A DNA stretch of 64,000 nt from Seminavis robusta (taxonomy: Eukaryota; Bacillariophyta; Bacillariophyceae; Naviculales; Naviculaceae): NCBI GenBank assembly GCA_903772945.1, contig CAICTM010000051.1, forward strand, positions 1 to 64,000. Direction: 5' to 3'. The notes beneath the pieces were generated by a model that was not told the DNA's origin, did no database searches, and saw nothing but the letters and a program-made list of their open reading frames with translations. Below are positions 21,513-33,848 of this stretch, piece by piece (the first letter of the stretch is position 1; each line of letters starts with the position of its first letter). The position numbers and the translations under genes are program-made.

Positions 21513-24055
21513 ATGGATTGCAAAGGACGACGAGTAGTTGGCCAACTAAAGCAGGACGAGGAGAAAGAGGAGGATGAGTTTGACTTGTTGGAGTTTGTAG
21601 CGGAGCGATGCCGCGATGCTGCGGAGGTCGAGCGCACAGTTGAAGCAGCCATGAGCAAAGACTGTGCTAGAAGTAGCGGTACCGCTAGTAGTTGTTGTAC
21701 CGCTAGCCAAGACGACAAGCCAGAGCCAAACGTACCCCAAGACGAGGCTGACGAGACGGACAAGACGGACAAGACGGACAAGCCGGAGCAAGAGAAGGAC
21801 CTCGAAGGACCTGCAGCAGATGAGCCGTCGCCTCCGGCAAGGACTCAGTCACTTCCGGGAGCCTACGCAGCAGTGCCGGGCACCGAGCTGCAACGACGAG
21901 CCACTACCGTGAGCTTTGCCCTGGTGGGAGCAGCTCCTTGTTCGTCCATGTCCTTGGAATGCTGGTCCACAGATGGCAATAGTATGGACGACAACGACGC
22001 ATGCTATCCACGACGACGACACGACGAGCAGCTAGATGACAGTACCAGTCTCACCACACGAGTGCTAGACTTGGAAGATCCTCCTCATGATGCTGATGAT
22101 GACACAAGAAAGAACCGTGGCTTGGTGGAGGCAAGGTTGGTGGTACCCGACCGCGATCTACCGCAGGCTGAAGATTGTAGTGAACTTTGGGAGCAGAGTA
22201 GTAGATCTAGAGGACACGACAGAAAGGAGCAAGAAGACACCAAGCTAGTCAAGACGGTCCTTCTCATGGGCGCCCTCGTTCTGCTGGCGGTCTCAATGGT
22301 CTTGGTAGCGGTTTTGGTGCCCACGCATGACACTGAAGAAACTTTGAGTCAGACACTGTCTCCATCAGCAGCATCCTCCATGGCTCCATCCTTCCTGTCA
22401 CTCGAAGACCGTGTCAAGTCTCTGTTCGAAGAAGAAACCCTAGTGGCTCTAGAAGACCCAGACTCCCCTCAGTCCATGGCATTCCAATGGCTCCTGCAAG
22501 ACACAGAACGACTCCCCTCCTACTCCGATGATCGCATCATTCAAAAGTTTGCCCTGGCCACATTCTACTATGCTACCCATGGAGACCATTGGAACACCAA
22601 TACCCATTGGCTCAACCACAGTGCCCACGAATGTGACTGGTTCCACCAACCAGACTTTGGCAAAAAAGCTACAACGGCACAAATGCTTCCCGGCTATTTG
22701 GATGGATTCCTCGAACCACCACCACCAACCGTATGCAACGACAAAGGGTTGTATCAACACGTCTGGCTGGATCAAAACGAACTCGCGGGCTCTCTACCAG
22801 ATGAGTTTTTTTTGTTGACATCTCTCAAGACTGTCTCCTTGAGTAGCAATGCCATCAAGGGAAGTATTCCGGCGACTCGTCTTGGAAAATTGACCGCGTT
22901 GGAAGGACTGGCATTGGGACAGCTTCCTCCCAAAGGAACCATACCGACACAACTGGGACTACTATCCAATTTGAAGGTGCTCTTTTTGGCCAAATCGCAA
23001 CTGGAGGGATCCATTCCAACCGAACTCTGGACGCTCACCAATTTGATGCATGTTGTCTTGAATGACAATCCAGAGTTGACGGGAACACTGCCGGCAGAGA
23101 TGGAGAAGTTTTCCCACTTGAAATGGCTCATTATCGATCAGTGCAGTCTATCTGGTAAGTAGTCAAGTGTAGTGTGGATCGGATCGATTCGACTCGATTC
23201 GTGGTGGTTCCATTGACTGGTCCAAGTATGTGTTCTCATGGCGTCTTCTTTGCTGTTTCCCTGCTCCCATCAGGCACTCTCCCCAGTGAACTGGGACAAC
23301 TTCCGTCGCTGGAGTGGCTTGTACTGTCGGACAATCAGTTCTCCGGAACCATCCCGACAGAGACTGGCAGAATGGCATCCCTCAGTTGGTTTGTGCTAGA
23401 CCAAAATAGATTCGCAGGGCATCTACCAAGTGAAGTGGGGATACTACCACAACTAATGGGGCTCTCCTTCTGTGACAACTCCATGGAAGGGAACCTCCCG
23501 AGTGAACTAGGGCATGCTTCTATGCTCTATGCTCTTTCAATCTGCAATAACCAAATCACTGGACCACTACCAAGCGAGCTTGGGTTGCTCACAGGATTGG
23601 GAGTTGCCTTAAATGCCAGAGGCAATCAGCTGTCACATTCCATCCCTACAGAGCTTGGGTTGCTATCAAGGCTAATTGACCTGGATCTATCCAGCAATCA
23701 GTTCACTGGCCGGATTCCCGGTGAATTGGGCGAGCTATCCTCCATTGGCCACCTGGGCCTTGCTGAAAACTACTTATCGGGAACTGTCCCCGTGGAGCTA
23801 TCACTCCGGCAACAATCTCTGCATACACTGGAATTGGAGGGGAACGCACTCCTATCTGGAACTCTGCCAGTAGGCATCTGCAACATTAGTGGGACATGTG
23901 TGAACAGTCCTTTGGGCGACAACTGTGGAGAATCTCGCGGGCTGTTATTCGATTGTACCGACTTGCTGTGCGGTTGTGGCTGCTCTTGTAACAAGCAGGA
24001 AGAACACTCCAGCCAACAAAACTCGACTGCCGTCGACGGAATCCCTCACAATTAA
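21513..24055 (+). CDS. LRR type II membrane protein C
   Basis: Two exons, 21513-23154 and 23274-24055, joined across a phase-1 GT-AG intron of 119 nt; 807 aa, no break. The cytosolic part (1-246) carries EFDLLEFVAER (22-32), a TDK triplet repeat (82-90), PGAYAAVPGTELQRR (115-129) and DLPQAED (215-221). A transmembrane helix lies at about 247-269, then a Ser-rich stalk, LVALEDPDSPQS, and the cap (GDHWNTNTHWLNHSAHECDWF). LRRs run from about 415 and are followed by FDCTDLLCGCGCSC. With no signal peptide and the motifs on the N-terminal side, type II topology (N inside, LRRs outside) is inferred. There is no kinase domain. A surface receptor-like or adhesion role is likely; the ligand is unknown. 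It lies divergently from D, 1.1 kb 3' of which it ends. Confidence 0.9.
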
Positions 24056-25173
24056 TGGAGCTATTTATGAATGGTGTGGCTATCAAATTCCCTCTAGCCT
24101 CAGTGGATGCCATGACGAGCGTGTGTCCGCATACCTGGTAACAGACCTGCTAGCAATACAGAGGAGCAACCACCGTATACGACAACAGAGAAACCTGCAA
24201 ATAGACAGCTTCGTTCGAACCTGCAGCTTCTCTATAGCTAGAGCCCCCCCTGGCCTCACACCTAGACCGAGGGACCGAGAGACCGAGATCGATCACGTTT
24301 CGTATTCGTACCGGTACTACACGCGCCTCCATTTCGGCTAGACCAATTCTATTGGTTGCACTTGTCGAAAGTCAAATCGGTACGGTCGGTTCTTCTACAC
24401 CAGCTAACTAGTCGAAAGTCGAGTTGAGTCGATAACGGTACCGAGGGCTCCACTTTCAGCCAATGGAAAGCGGATCGAGACGACGGGCGGAGTTCGTGGG
24501 ACCAACAGCGCTCGTGCCCTCGTGAGAAAGCTCCACTGGTACCGGTAGCCAAAAGCAGTTCGAGGAGCATCCGAGTGGTGCACAAGGGATCCAGAGGAGC
24601 TCGAGCGCCCAGCAGCACAAATCCGACGTCACAGATTGCACGAATCTTGCCAATCTTGTCCTGCACGGCCCGCGAACACAACTCGTCCAAACTGGCAACT
24701 CAGACGCTTGTCGAGACTGTTTCGTCTTACGAAACGATGCAACGTCGACTCGACTCAATCTGCTTGATGTCCTGCCTATACGACGATCACCCTTCCTTCT
24801 TGCAGGACACCTACTTTACAAGAATGAGCCAGGTATGCACAGGGCAAGGACTCGTCAGCAAAATGTTTGGCATTCTTCTGATTCATTCAGTCTTGTGACT
24901 GTCGAGAGAGACGACAGAGCAGCTGTGGTTGGTAAGCAACTGTATCAACTGCATTAACTAGCAAACCCTTAGTCACAAGTGTTTGTTTGCTGGTTGCTGG
25001 ACACGTGCAGTCATTGTAATTAGCGTCATTCCTCACCTTGGGACTTGTACAATAGTTGGTTGCCGGGAGTCTCAAACGCATGGATATGGAGCCTTTCAAA
25101 ACTAGAGCAATAGAAACTCAAAATCCAAGTCCAGCTTCGTAAAGATATGCTCGGTTAGAGCAAAACCACAGGT
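24056..25173. other. Intergenic stretch between the 3' ends of C and D
   Basis: No gene supported. Several stop-free stretches near 24350-24900 lack recognisable protein features. Confidence 0.55.
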
Positions 25174-27514
25174 CTAACAAGGGCAACCACAACCGCACAG
25201 CAAGCTGGTACAATCGAATGACAGGCCCTCTGGTCCTCCTCCTGACTTCCAAGTATTACTGATCCAGGCACCATTGATGCTGCAGAGCTCTTGTGGAATT
25301 GTCCCTGACAAGAGTGGATTTCCTTCTAGCTTCAAAGTGTACAGGGAATGCTCCAATGCAGAAAGCTGCGGTGGAAGGCTCCCAGAAAGCGAATTGGTTG
25401 CCAGTGTCAATAGACCCAATGATGTAAGAACAACCAACTCAGCAGGAACCTGCCCAGAGAGTTGATTGTTTGAAAGCTCAAACTCTACCAAGTTTGTCAG
25501 AAGCCCAAGCTCTGTTGGGATGGTTCCAGAAAGTAGTTGGTTGTTCTGCAAATCAAGAGCATTCATACTGTTGGAAAGAAGTCCAAGTTCGCTGGGCAAT
25601 GGACCACTCAATTGATTGCTGCTTAGAGATAGAAATGTGGTAGATGTGAGGAGGCCAATCTCTGCAGGGAGTATTCCTTCTAGAGAGTTCTCATACAAAG
25701 CCAGCACCTTCAGCTCTGAGAGGAGGCATAACTCAGTAGGGATGGTTGAAGAGAGTAGGTTTCCACCGACCATGAAATGAGATAGGGAGAACGCTTCGCC
25801 AAGCTCTGTTGGCAGTGGACCTATGATACAGAATAAACAGAACTTTGTGAGATTTCCCATGCCTTTTTTGCGAGAATGCCAATCTGCATGAGATACACAT
25901 ACCAGTGAGACTGCATTCATCCAAAACAAGCCATATCAACCTGGACAAGGAACCAATCCCAGTACTGATAGTACCCCCAAGATGTTGATTGCGATGTAGC
26001 ATGAGAGTATCCAGAGCTGTAAGCATCCAGATTTCCTCTGGTATGGATCCATGCAATCTGTTGTTCCCCATGGATACAAATTGTAGTTGGCTCAGCAAAC
26101 CAATTTCAGAGGGTATGGTGCCAGTCAAGTCCATCCGACCCAAGAATAGCCCTTGGATTTTTGTGAGTTGGCCAATTTGGGTGGAGATGGTTCCTCCAAA
26201 CTGCTTGTTCCATCCAATCGATAGTGTTTGTAGGCTTGTCAACAAATAGAGTTCTTCTGGAAGAGATCCAACCATATTGTTTTCATCTAGCCAAAGGTGT
26301 TGGTAGATGCCATCACTGTTACAAGGCATGGGCATGATTGGTTCCAAGAACCCTTCTAGGTATCCGTCGTAAATCTTGGAAACAATGGTCTTGCGAGCGA
26401 ATTCTGGTTTGGTAAACCAGTCACATTCATGGACACTGTGACTGAGCCAATGGGTGTTGTTGTCCCAGGTACTGTTGCCGCTGGTGGAATAGTAGAGAGT
26501 GGCCAAAACAAATCGTTGTTTGATTCGATTGGTCAGCATGGAGTAACGGAATTCAGAGACGTCCTCCAAAAGCCATTGAAATGCTTGTGACTGGGGTGAG
26601 TCTGGGACTTTTGTAATGGCCTGAACTGTCTCCTGAGGGAACAGTGGAAGCAGATAATCCGCCACCAACATTGGGGCTTTGGTAGGGCTAAATGTCGGGG
26701 CATTGGTTCGAGTAAGAATGATTGTTGTGGGAGACTTTTTTCCGAGGAAGTAAACAATCGTCACAATAACTAGTAGGGCAATGGCCGCTGCCACGAGGAC
26801 CATAGCTAGGCCACACCACCAAAGGGAATACGTACTCCTGAACAAGGGCACCGTCTCTTTCCTCTCATTGTTTCTGTGAGTTTTGGATTGATCATCCAAG
26901 CTTAGAGCACGTGGCAACGTTGAGGAGGATAAACTTTGCTTGATAACCAAGTTGGCTTCTGGTAAGGAAACGTTGCGGTTTCGTTGTCTTTCTGGATGCC
27001 CTACACGGACAGGCTCTGGTTTTCCAGATTGGACGGAATCGTCCTTATCGGACACGGCCTCGATTGCCGATTCTTCATCAGACGAATCTTCTGAGGATGG
27101 TTGTTGTGCTGGTAGGATCACGATGGAGCTCTGGCGTCGTCTTGTTGGCTCTGTCCCGGGTGCTTCGGCATACGCACCCGGTGGATCGGAAAGACCAAGA
27201 GCCGCTCGGTCACTCTCTGCGGTGGTGGAAAGTTCCAAGTGTGTGTCTTTTGTGTTGCTGCTGTTTGGGGCGGCAGAGTCATCATCCGCCTTGTGATTGG
27301 CAGCTGCCATTTTGGTCAGTATCATTGTTGCCATGACTTGCTCCGCCACTGGCACAACGACTTCGGGCTGCTGCAACATCCAATTAATGGAGTTTCTCAT
27401 CCACATGATACTACCGGTAGTAGGAGGCATTCTCGTGGATGCTGTATCTTCCGGAACATCTTGTGTGGTTCCTCTATCGCCAGAGTCTTGATCGTCTTTA
27501 CTATTGGATCCCAT
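25174..27514 (-). CDS. LRR type II membrane protein D
   Basis: Two exons, 27514-25903 and 25820-25174, joined by a phase-1 intron of 82 nt with a GTATGT donor; 752 aa. ATG 27514 (MGSNSK) is the first ATG; upstream codons are open but lack one. The cytosolic part has PPGAYAEAPGTEPTRRRQ (about 111-128), shared exactly with E, an acidic Ser cluster (SSEDSSDEES) and LPEANLV. The transmembrane helix is at about 232-257, unusually long and ending in VYFLG. The ectodomain has TKVPDSPQSQAF, the cap (NTHWLSHSVHECDWF), LRRs with DECSLTG at the splice junction, and LLCGCGCPC before TAG. The EF-LL-VVA-RI motif seen in most paralogs is not evident here. Confidence 0.9.
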
Positions 27515-28304
27515 GATTGATTGCTTGGAACTTTGATGAACTTGCAAAGTTATGGTGAAGTCTCTGACAGTATTGTGTGCAGTGTTGCTTTTCAGATTGA
27601 GCTTGGTCAGATCTTAAGCGTGAGCTCTTTTATCACTGAACACTGTATTGCTGCTCCGATACCCCTTCGCGATCAATGGGAGAGCTCCGTCGGATGCATG
27701 CGTTTGTTGCTGTCAACCCGCACCGGACTTGTGGTGCACGCCGGGCATGCCAAGCAGCTTTTCACCCTTCACCCCTTTACTTTCAAGGAGCACTTATTTC
27801 CATTGTTGTCTTCCACACAATTCTTTGGTAGCCAAGAAGACAATGAGGGAGCTTCATTGCACGTGTCGGCATTAGAGCCAAAAGTACTACCAAAACGACA
27901 GTACTCTACTGATGTACAATACCTTTTACAGTACTAGCTATTCTAGCTAGTACCATACTACAGTACCTACTGTACCGGTAGCCAGCAACAGTCGCAACAG
28001 CTGTCGCAACCATACTAGCTAGTACGCAGCTTCTCCAGCTCTGCAGGTCCGAACGATGGAGCAAAAATGAACCAATGAGAAAGGGGGTTGACAACACAAT
28101 ATCTCAATAGCTAGCTAGCTAGCTAGCTAGCTAGAGTGGAACCACGGCACCATGCAGACTGTCACTCCTTCTAAAGAACTACCATGATTACTGGGGGTGC
28201 CGGGGATGTCTCAATCAGCTGCCTCAGGTATAGATGACCACTCTCTGTTTTTATTAATAAAACCCACCTTTAGTTAGCTGCAAAGTTAACCTAGCAGCCA
28301 CGGG
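27515..28304. other. Intergenic stretch between D and E
   Basis: About 0.8 kb upstream of D and downstream of E. It contains a (TAGC)n run at about 28110-28134 and TACCGGTA. No gene. Confidence 0.6.
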
Positions 28305-30825
28305 TCAACAAGGGCAAGAACCACAGCCACACAGATTGCCAGTACAATCGAATGACAGGCCTTCTGGTCCTCCTCCTCTCTTCCAACGGCTGCTGATCCA
28401 AGTTCCAGTGATATTGCACAAATCCTCTGGGATTGTGCCTGACAAGAGTGGATTGCCTTCCAGCTTTAAAGTGTAAAGGGAATCCTGCAGAGCAATGAAC
28501 TCCCGTGGAATGCTTCCAGAAAGTGAATTGTTTGCCATTGTCAATAGACCCAATGATGATAGATTGGCCAGTTCACTTGGAACAGGCCCCAAGAGTTGAT
28601 TGTGCAAGAGATCCAGCTCTACCAGGTTTGTCAAAAGCCCTAGCTCTGTTGGGATGGTTCCAGAAAGTAGCTGGTTGTGTTTCATATCCAGAGACACGAT
28701 TTTGTTGGCAAGAAGTCCAAGTTCACTGGGCAAAGGACCACCAAGTTCATTGCCACTCAGAGTTACAAATGTGGTGGATGTCAGGAAGCCAATCTCTGTG
28801 GGGAGGGTGCCTTCAAGAGAGTTCTCATCCAGAGAAAGAATCTCAAGCTCAGAGAGGCGGAACAACTCAGCGGATATTGTTGAAGATAGTTGGTTTCCAC
28901 CAGCAATGAAATGTTTTAGGGAGATTGCTTTGCCAAGCTCTGTTGGCAATGAACCTATCATAGATACCGAGAAATAAAACAAAACTTTGTCAGCGCTTCT
29001 TGCACCTTGTTTTTCTCAGCACGGCAAATCTCTGCCCCAAACACTAGCTAGATGATGTCATACCAGTAAGACTGCATTCATCCAAGACAAGCCATCTTAA
29101 CTTGGACAAGGAACCAATCCCTGTGCTGATAGTCCCTCCAAGCTGTTGATTTCGATGCAGCATGAGAGTATCCAGAGCTGTCAGAGTCCAGATTTCCTCT
29201 GGTATGGATCCATGCAATCTGTTGTTTCCCATGGATGTGAATTTGAGGTTGCCGAGCAAGCCAATTTCAGTTGGTAGGGTACCAGTAAAATCCAGCCTTC
29301 CCAAGAATAGCCCTTCCAATCTGGTGAGTTTTCCGATTTGGGTTGAAATGGTTCCTTCCAGTTGCTTGTTCCATCCAATCGATAATGTCCTGAGAGAGGT
29401 CAACATGTAGACCTCTTCAGGGATCGTTCCAACAAGGTTGTTCTGGTCTAGCCATAAATGTTGGTACATGCTGGTGTTGGTCTCGCATGGTTTCGGCATT
29501 GCTTCCAATAACCCAGCTTGGTATCCATGGTAAATCTGGGACACGGTGGTATTGCGAGCAAAATCAGGTTGATTGAACCAGTCACATTCATGGACGCTGT
29601 GATCAAGCCAGTTGGTGTTGTTATCCCAGGTGTTGCCATGCAAGGCATAGAATAGTGTTGCCAGGGCAAACCTTTGTCGGATTCTGTCAAGAGACAGGGA
29701 TGGCAACTTGTGGACGTCTTGCAGAAGCCATTGAAAGGCTTTCGACTGGGGTGACTGCGGGTCGTGTTCTATAGATGATGCCGTTGTCTCTGGCAATATG
29801 GTCACCAGAGAATCATTCTTTGATAGCGGGGCTTGAGAAGGACTGGTTGGTACTGCCGTTTCTAGAGCGCCCACATCAGAACTGGTAGAATGATCCCAAG
29901 CGGCAAGAACAACCAAGGCAATGGAAATGGAAATCACCAAGGCCATAATAAACTCAAGAAGAAGCTTGATTCGGAATTGCTGCTGCCTTGTGGTGTCTCT
30001 TGCTTTGTCTCCGTCAGATTCGTTATATCTTTGGGCTCTAGGAAAGTTACCGGTAGAGGGCAAGCCATTGGTTCCAACCAAACTTGCCTGAGGCAATGTA
30101 GTATCTGATGATGGCATTGGTCGCCCTGGCTGATTGGCAGCCCCCTCATGGGCAGACCCGTGGTTTTCCCTCGACTCGTCCATCACTGCAAGTCTAGGGC
30201 GCGAAACTGCTGTCTCGTCATCTGATACGTCTTCCATTATGGAAGCAGCCACCTCTGAGGTGGGAGCATGCAGTGCCATAGGGCTCTGGCGTCGTCTTGT
30301 TGGCTCTGTCCCGGGTGCTTCGGCATACGCACCGGGTGGATCGGAAAGACCAAGAACCGCTCGGTCAAACCCTCTGGTGGTGGAATCGTCATAGGCACCT
30401 GGAATCTTTGCCGAGTCCTGCTGTGTAGATGGCTGGTCTGTCACCTGAGGGAGAGAGTTGTGCTTATCGCGAGTCGGGAAGCTTCGAGTAGTGGGGTGAA
30501 TCCCTGCCGGTGCCAGTGACACGGTTGCTGTGATGGATGATGATGCCCCCGCCTGCATGGTAATATTTTCTTGTTTTCCCTTTCCTACCAATTCTTCATG
30601 ACTTGCTGGAATGGCCGCTTCCAGACGATCATCATCATCATCATATGATACAGAGTGTTTGACCGCACACTTACGATGGGCGATTCTGTCCGCCACCACC
30701 TCGAGCAGATTGAGTTCCTCATCCACTTCCATCTTGGCTTCTTGTTCCTCGGTATCACTTTTAGTGTGATTGGCCTCTTTGATCTTGTGGTGTTTCATGG
30801 TGCTGTGTGCATGCTGTGCATCCAT
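28305..30825 (-). CDS. LRR type II membrane protein E
   Basis: Two exons, 30825-29064 and 28954-28305, with a phase-1 intron of 109 nt (donor GTATGA); 803 aa, intact. The cytosolic part has EELNLLEVVADRI (36-48), an Asp run (YDDDDD), PPGAYAEAPGTEPTRRRQ (163-180) and LPQASLV/FPRAQRY. The transmembrane helix is at about 289-310. Then come DPQSPQSKAF, the cap (NTNWLDHSVHECDWF), LRRs and LCGCGSCPC. It is the tandem sister of D, in the same orientation 0.8 kb upstream. The ectodomains are closely similar, while the cytosolic regions differ apart from the GAY-APGTE block. Confidence 0.9.
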
Positions 30826-31796
30826 GTATCTTCAGACGACGAGCAGTATGAGTCGAGTCTCCTTGCATCGAACGAACACCTCGTTTCGCTTGTGGGCGGG
30901 CCACGATCGAGTTCCATGCATTGACCGTCGTTGCACGATCGATGCAGCCCAGAGCCGAGTTCCTTTCGAACATCGAACGCTTGTTGTGCTTATCATCTAC
31001 AGCAAGGCGCTAATCAGAAACAGAAGTTCCGAAGAATTCTCGCAGAAGTAAAGCTTTAATTAAATAAATCAGGCTTCTTAAATAGTTCCTAACTAGAAAG
31101 CGAACACGTTGAAGCAAAATTTAATCACGTTCTTTTCCTTTTACTGGGATGAGGCTGGGATACTAATACAGTCATCTTGCTGTCCGATAGAGCTCGACAG
31201 CCACACACCATACAATGTCACCACCACACCACCACACAAACCAAGCCCTGACTCATCTGTTGTTGTCGTCAGCAGCTTGTTCTCGTCGGCGGCAAGTCCG
31301 CTTGTTGTCGGCAACCGCCCATGTAGCCGGCAACCACCGAGCCTCTCAGCAACAGCTTTGCTTCCACAACGTCTCGACCATGAGGAGGCAAGAGCTATCC
31401 GATTACTTGATTAGCTGTAAAAGCCATTGATGATGATATGATATGATACTACTAGTACCAACAGCAAGTGACGAAGAAACCTCAAGAATCGAAACTCAAC
31501 CAGAGTGAGTCGTTGCCTCTCTGATGGACAGTTGCGCACGCTAGGGTCTGTGACTTTTACTAGCCGCTGGATTGGATGTAGGCTCACATGGGAGGGGAAT
31601 AGAAGCACTGTCCAGCCAACAGAAATACCTTCCTACATGGCTCGATTCTCAGCGTCGATGTCGTTGTCAGTGGATCAGGAGTGGTTGCTCTCTTTCGCTT
31701 CAAGGCAGATCTTGGGGGAGATTTCCTTTTCTTTTCGAGAGTGTTTGCTTGGTTGCCATGGCACACGGAAGTTCTTGTCGCCTGGGTATTTTCGAT

Positions 31797-31827
31797 CGAT
31801 TGGATTGGATTGGATTGGATTGGATTG
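31797..31827. repeat. (GGATT)n microsatellite
   Basis: Six tandem GATTG units in a row. Confidence 0.95.
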
Positions 31828-31920
31828 TACTTGCACATCATCTGTTTGCCAAGCTTTTCGCGAAAGGTCCAAAAGCTAACTATCTGCTTCCGTAAGAGCC
31901 CCTTCTGACCTGACGGCATC

Positions 31921-32015
31921 GCACGAATCTCCTGTGTCGCTGTGATTGCTCCTGCGGGGTCTCTGAAGATGAAATGAAAAGCCGCATATTGTATGTATCT
32001 AGCCTGCTAGCAGTT
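31921..32015 (+). pseudogene. Relic of an LRR-family 3' end
   Basis: One frame reads LLCRCDCSCG, the family's Cys tail. The following non-coding bases (GATGAAATGAAAAGCCGCAT, TGTATCTA) match the sequence after the stop codon of gene F at 36230-36270. Upstream LRR sequence is missing, so this is the last trace of a deleted paralog. Confidence 0.6.
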
Positions 32016-32458
32016 TTTTCGTGCTGTCTCTTTGGAAGCAACTTGACACATACATCTGGCTCTGCGGTGATACATCATTAGGCTCTGTACACGCAGATAC
32101 ATTGGCAATGTGATGTTCCCATTCCGTGGCTGTTGGCCACGACGGGATCCTTTATGCGACAGAAGCAAGATCTCCCAATCGGCAAAACGTGTACAGTACC
32201 TCCAGAATCGATACGACTATCCTCAATTCGATGCACTACCGTACCTACAACCTGTTGGGACGCGTGGAACTTCAAACTGCCCTGCTGATCAGCCGCCGGT
32301 CCCTTCCACTGGATGTGCGTCCCATACCGCAGTTTTCGCCTCCGCGGCCGACAACCCCGACTGGGACAGTGATACCACCTCGTCTGCCGACGACGATATT
32401 GGCAGCCAGTGACTCGGAGGGTGACGATGGCAGTGGCGAAGAGCGGGAGGAAGGTTGA

Positions 32459-32507
32459 TCGAATCGAATCGAATCGAATCGAATCGAATCGAATCGAATC
32501 GAATCGA
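32459..32507. repeat. (TCGAA)n microsatellite
   Basis: Nine to ten perfect units. The same pentamer recurs near 47.9 and 48.1 kb. Confidence 0.95.
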
Positions 32508-33848
32508 CAATTCGTGAAAGGTATGTCATCCAGCCAGATCCACCATACCGTAGTGGAGCGAATCTGTGTCCAGTTGCGCCAAGAAGAATGGGCGTTCTTG
32601 ATGTTTCGTACTATTCAAGGGAGACCTGTTGGATGCTTGCATTCAATTGTAGGCACCCCTTGGTTTGTCCAGTTCGCCTAAACTTGGTATGCTCTTCAAT
32701 GCTTCTGGAAATGATCCCGCGCCGCTGCACGTGATAAGAAAAAGCAATGCATTGGCAAAGAACACTCCAAGAGGATCGAATCAACGGCGGAAAACTTGGT
32801 TGGCAAGACGATCCTCGTCCTCACCCTTGACATCGCGAGCCATGTTGACGCGCGTCAACATGTCGTAGAGCCCGCTTACTAACCTAAACTCTTAGTTGGA
32901 TTTCTTTGTGGCATCTCGAACGGAGCATGTTTGAAATCTTGCTGTACGATCTATCCTGTACCACCATCGTGGGAGCGTGGAGTGGAAACGCTGACGAAGC
33001 GTGTGCTACCCTCGCACAACCATCAATCCGGACGATTGGCTGCGGGAAATCAGGGCATCAGGTGCTTGGAGCTGGCCTCAGTTTTCTTGCGAGCCTCGTT
33101 GGCTGTACTTGGGGGCTTTCGACATGACATACGGTTCAAAGATGTATGTGTTTTCCATCCGAAAGAAACCATGAAAATTTAATGGAAATGATTGAGGATG
33201 AGCGAAGCTTTCGGAACCAGGAGGAAGCAAAGTACGCGACAAACTCAAATCATGGTCGTCTTGTCCGCTCTCTAACGTACTGCTTGTGATTTCTTCACAT
33301 GGTGAAGAAAAGGGTATCCAATGCCATGATGTTTACCGCTGTGTTTCCATCATGTGGCAAATAGGAGCCTCGAACGATGACGTTGTCGACATTAGAGGTC
33401 GTATGCAATAAGCAGAGTCACAGTACATGTACCATGTACTATTACATTTACTGTTGCTTTTGTGCGTACCGGTGGGTGTGTCTGGGTTTCCTTAGATAGT
33501 CTAGTATGGGAGCATGGTAGCTGCTTTTACTTCAGTGCATGTACATGTACACATGTACTACTGGTAAGCCTGCGAAGGAAACCAACACTTAATTATGGTC
33601 ACGATGAGTCACAGTGTCGCCGGTGACGTGGTTGTCGCTCCCAGACATAAATAGAGGTACTGACTATATCGCCCTCAAGAGAAAGAAATTGCCTTCACGC
33701 GATCCAAGCAACAACCCCCAATAGCCCGCTCCACTGCATGGTAACCACCACAACGTTAACCTGCTCATTCATCGATCTCTTCCCTTTGCCTCCATAAACA
33801 TCACCCGATCGCGAATACTCTCTACAAAGTAATATCAGCTCTGGTACC

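Larger units (their letters stand above)
30826..33848. other. Long intergenic region with repeats and an LRR relic
   Basis: No intact gene found in 3 kb. It contains (GGATT)n at 31797-31827, an LRR-tail relic at 31921-32015 and (TCGAA)n at 32459-32507. Two overlapping frames at 32110-32460 have acidic ends (SDSEGDDGSGEE) but no recognisable homology, and I do not call them genes. GTACATGTAC palindromes cluster near 33425-33560. Confidence 0.55.

Noticed and set aside
31109-31430. Ser/Thr-rich frame of about 100 codons
   Set aside because: Low-complexity translation of CA/TG-rich DNA with no support.
32110-32460. Two overlapping plus-strand frames with acidic ends
   Set aside because: Both are short, overlap each other, and show no domain, splice or homology support.
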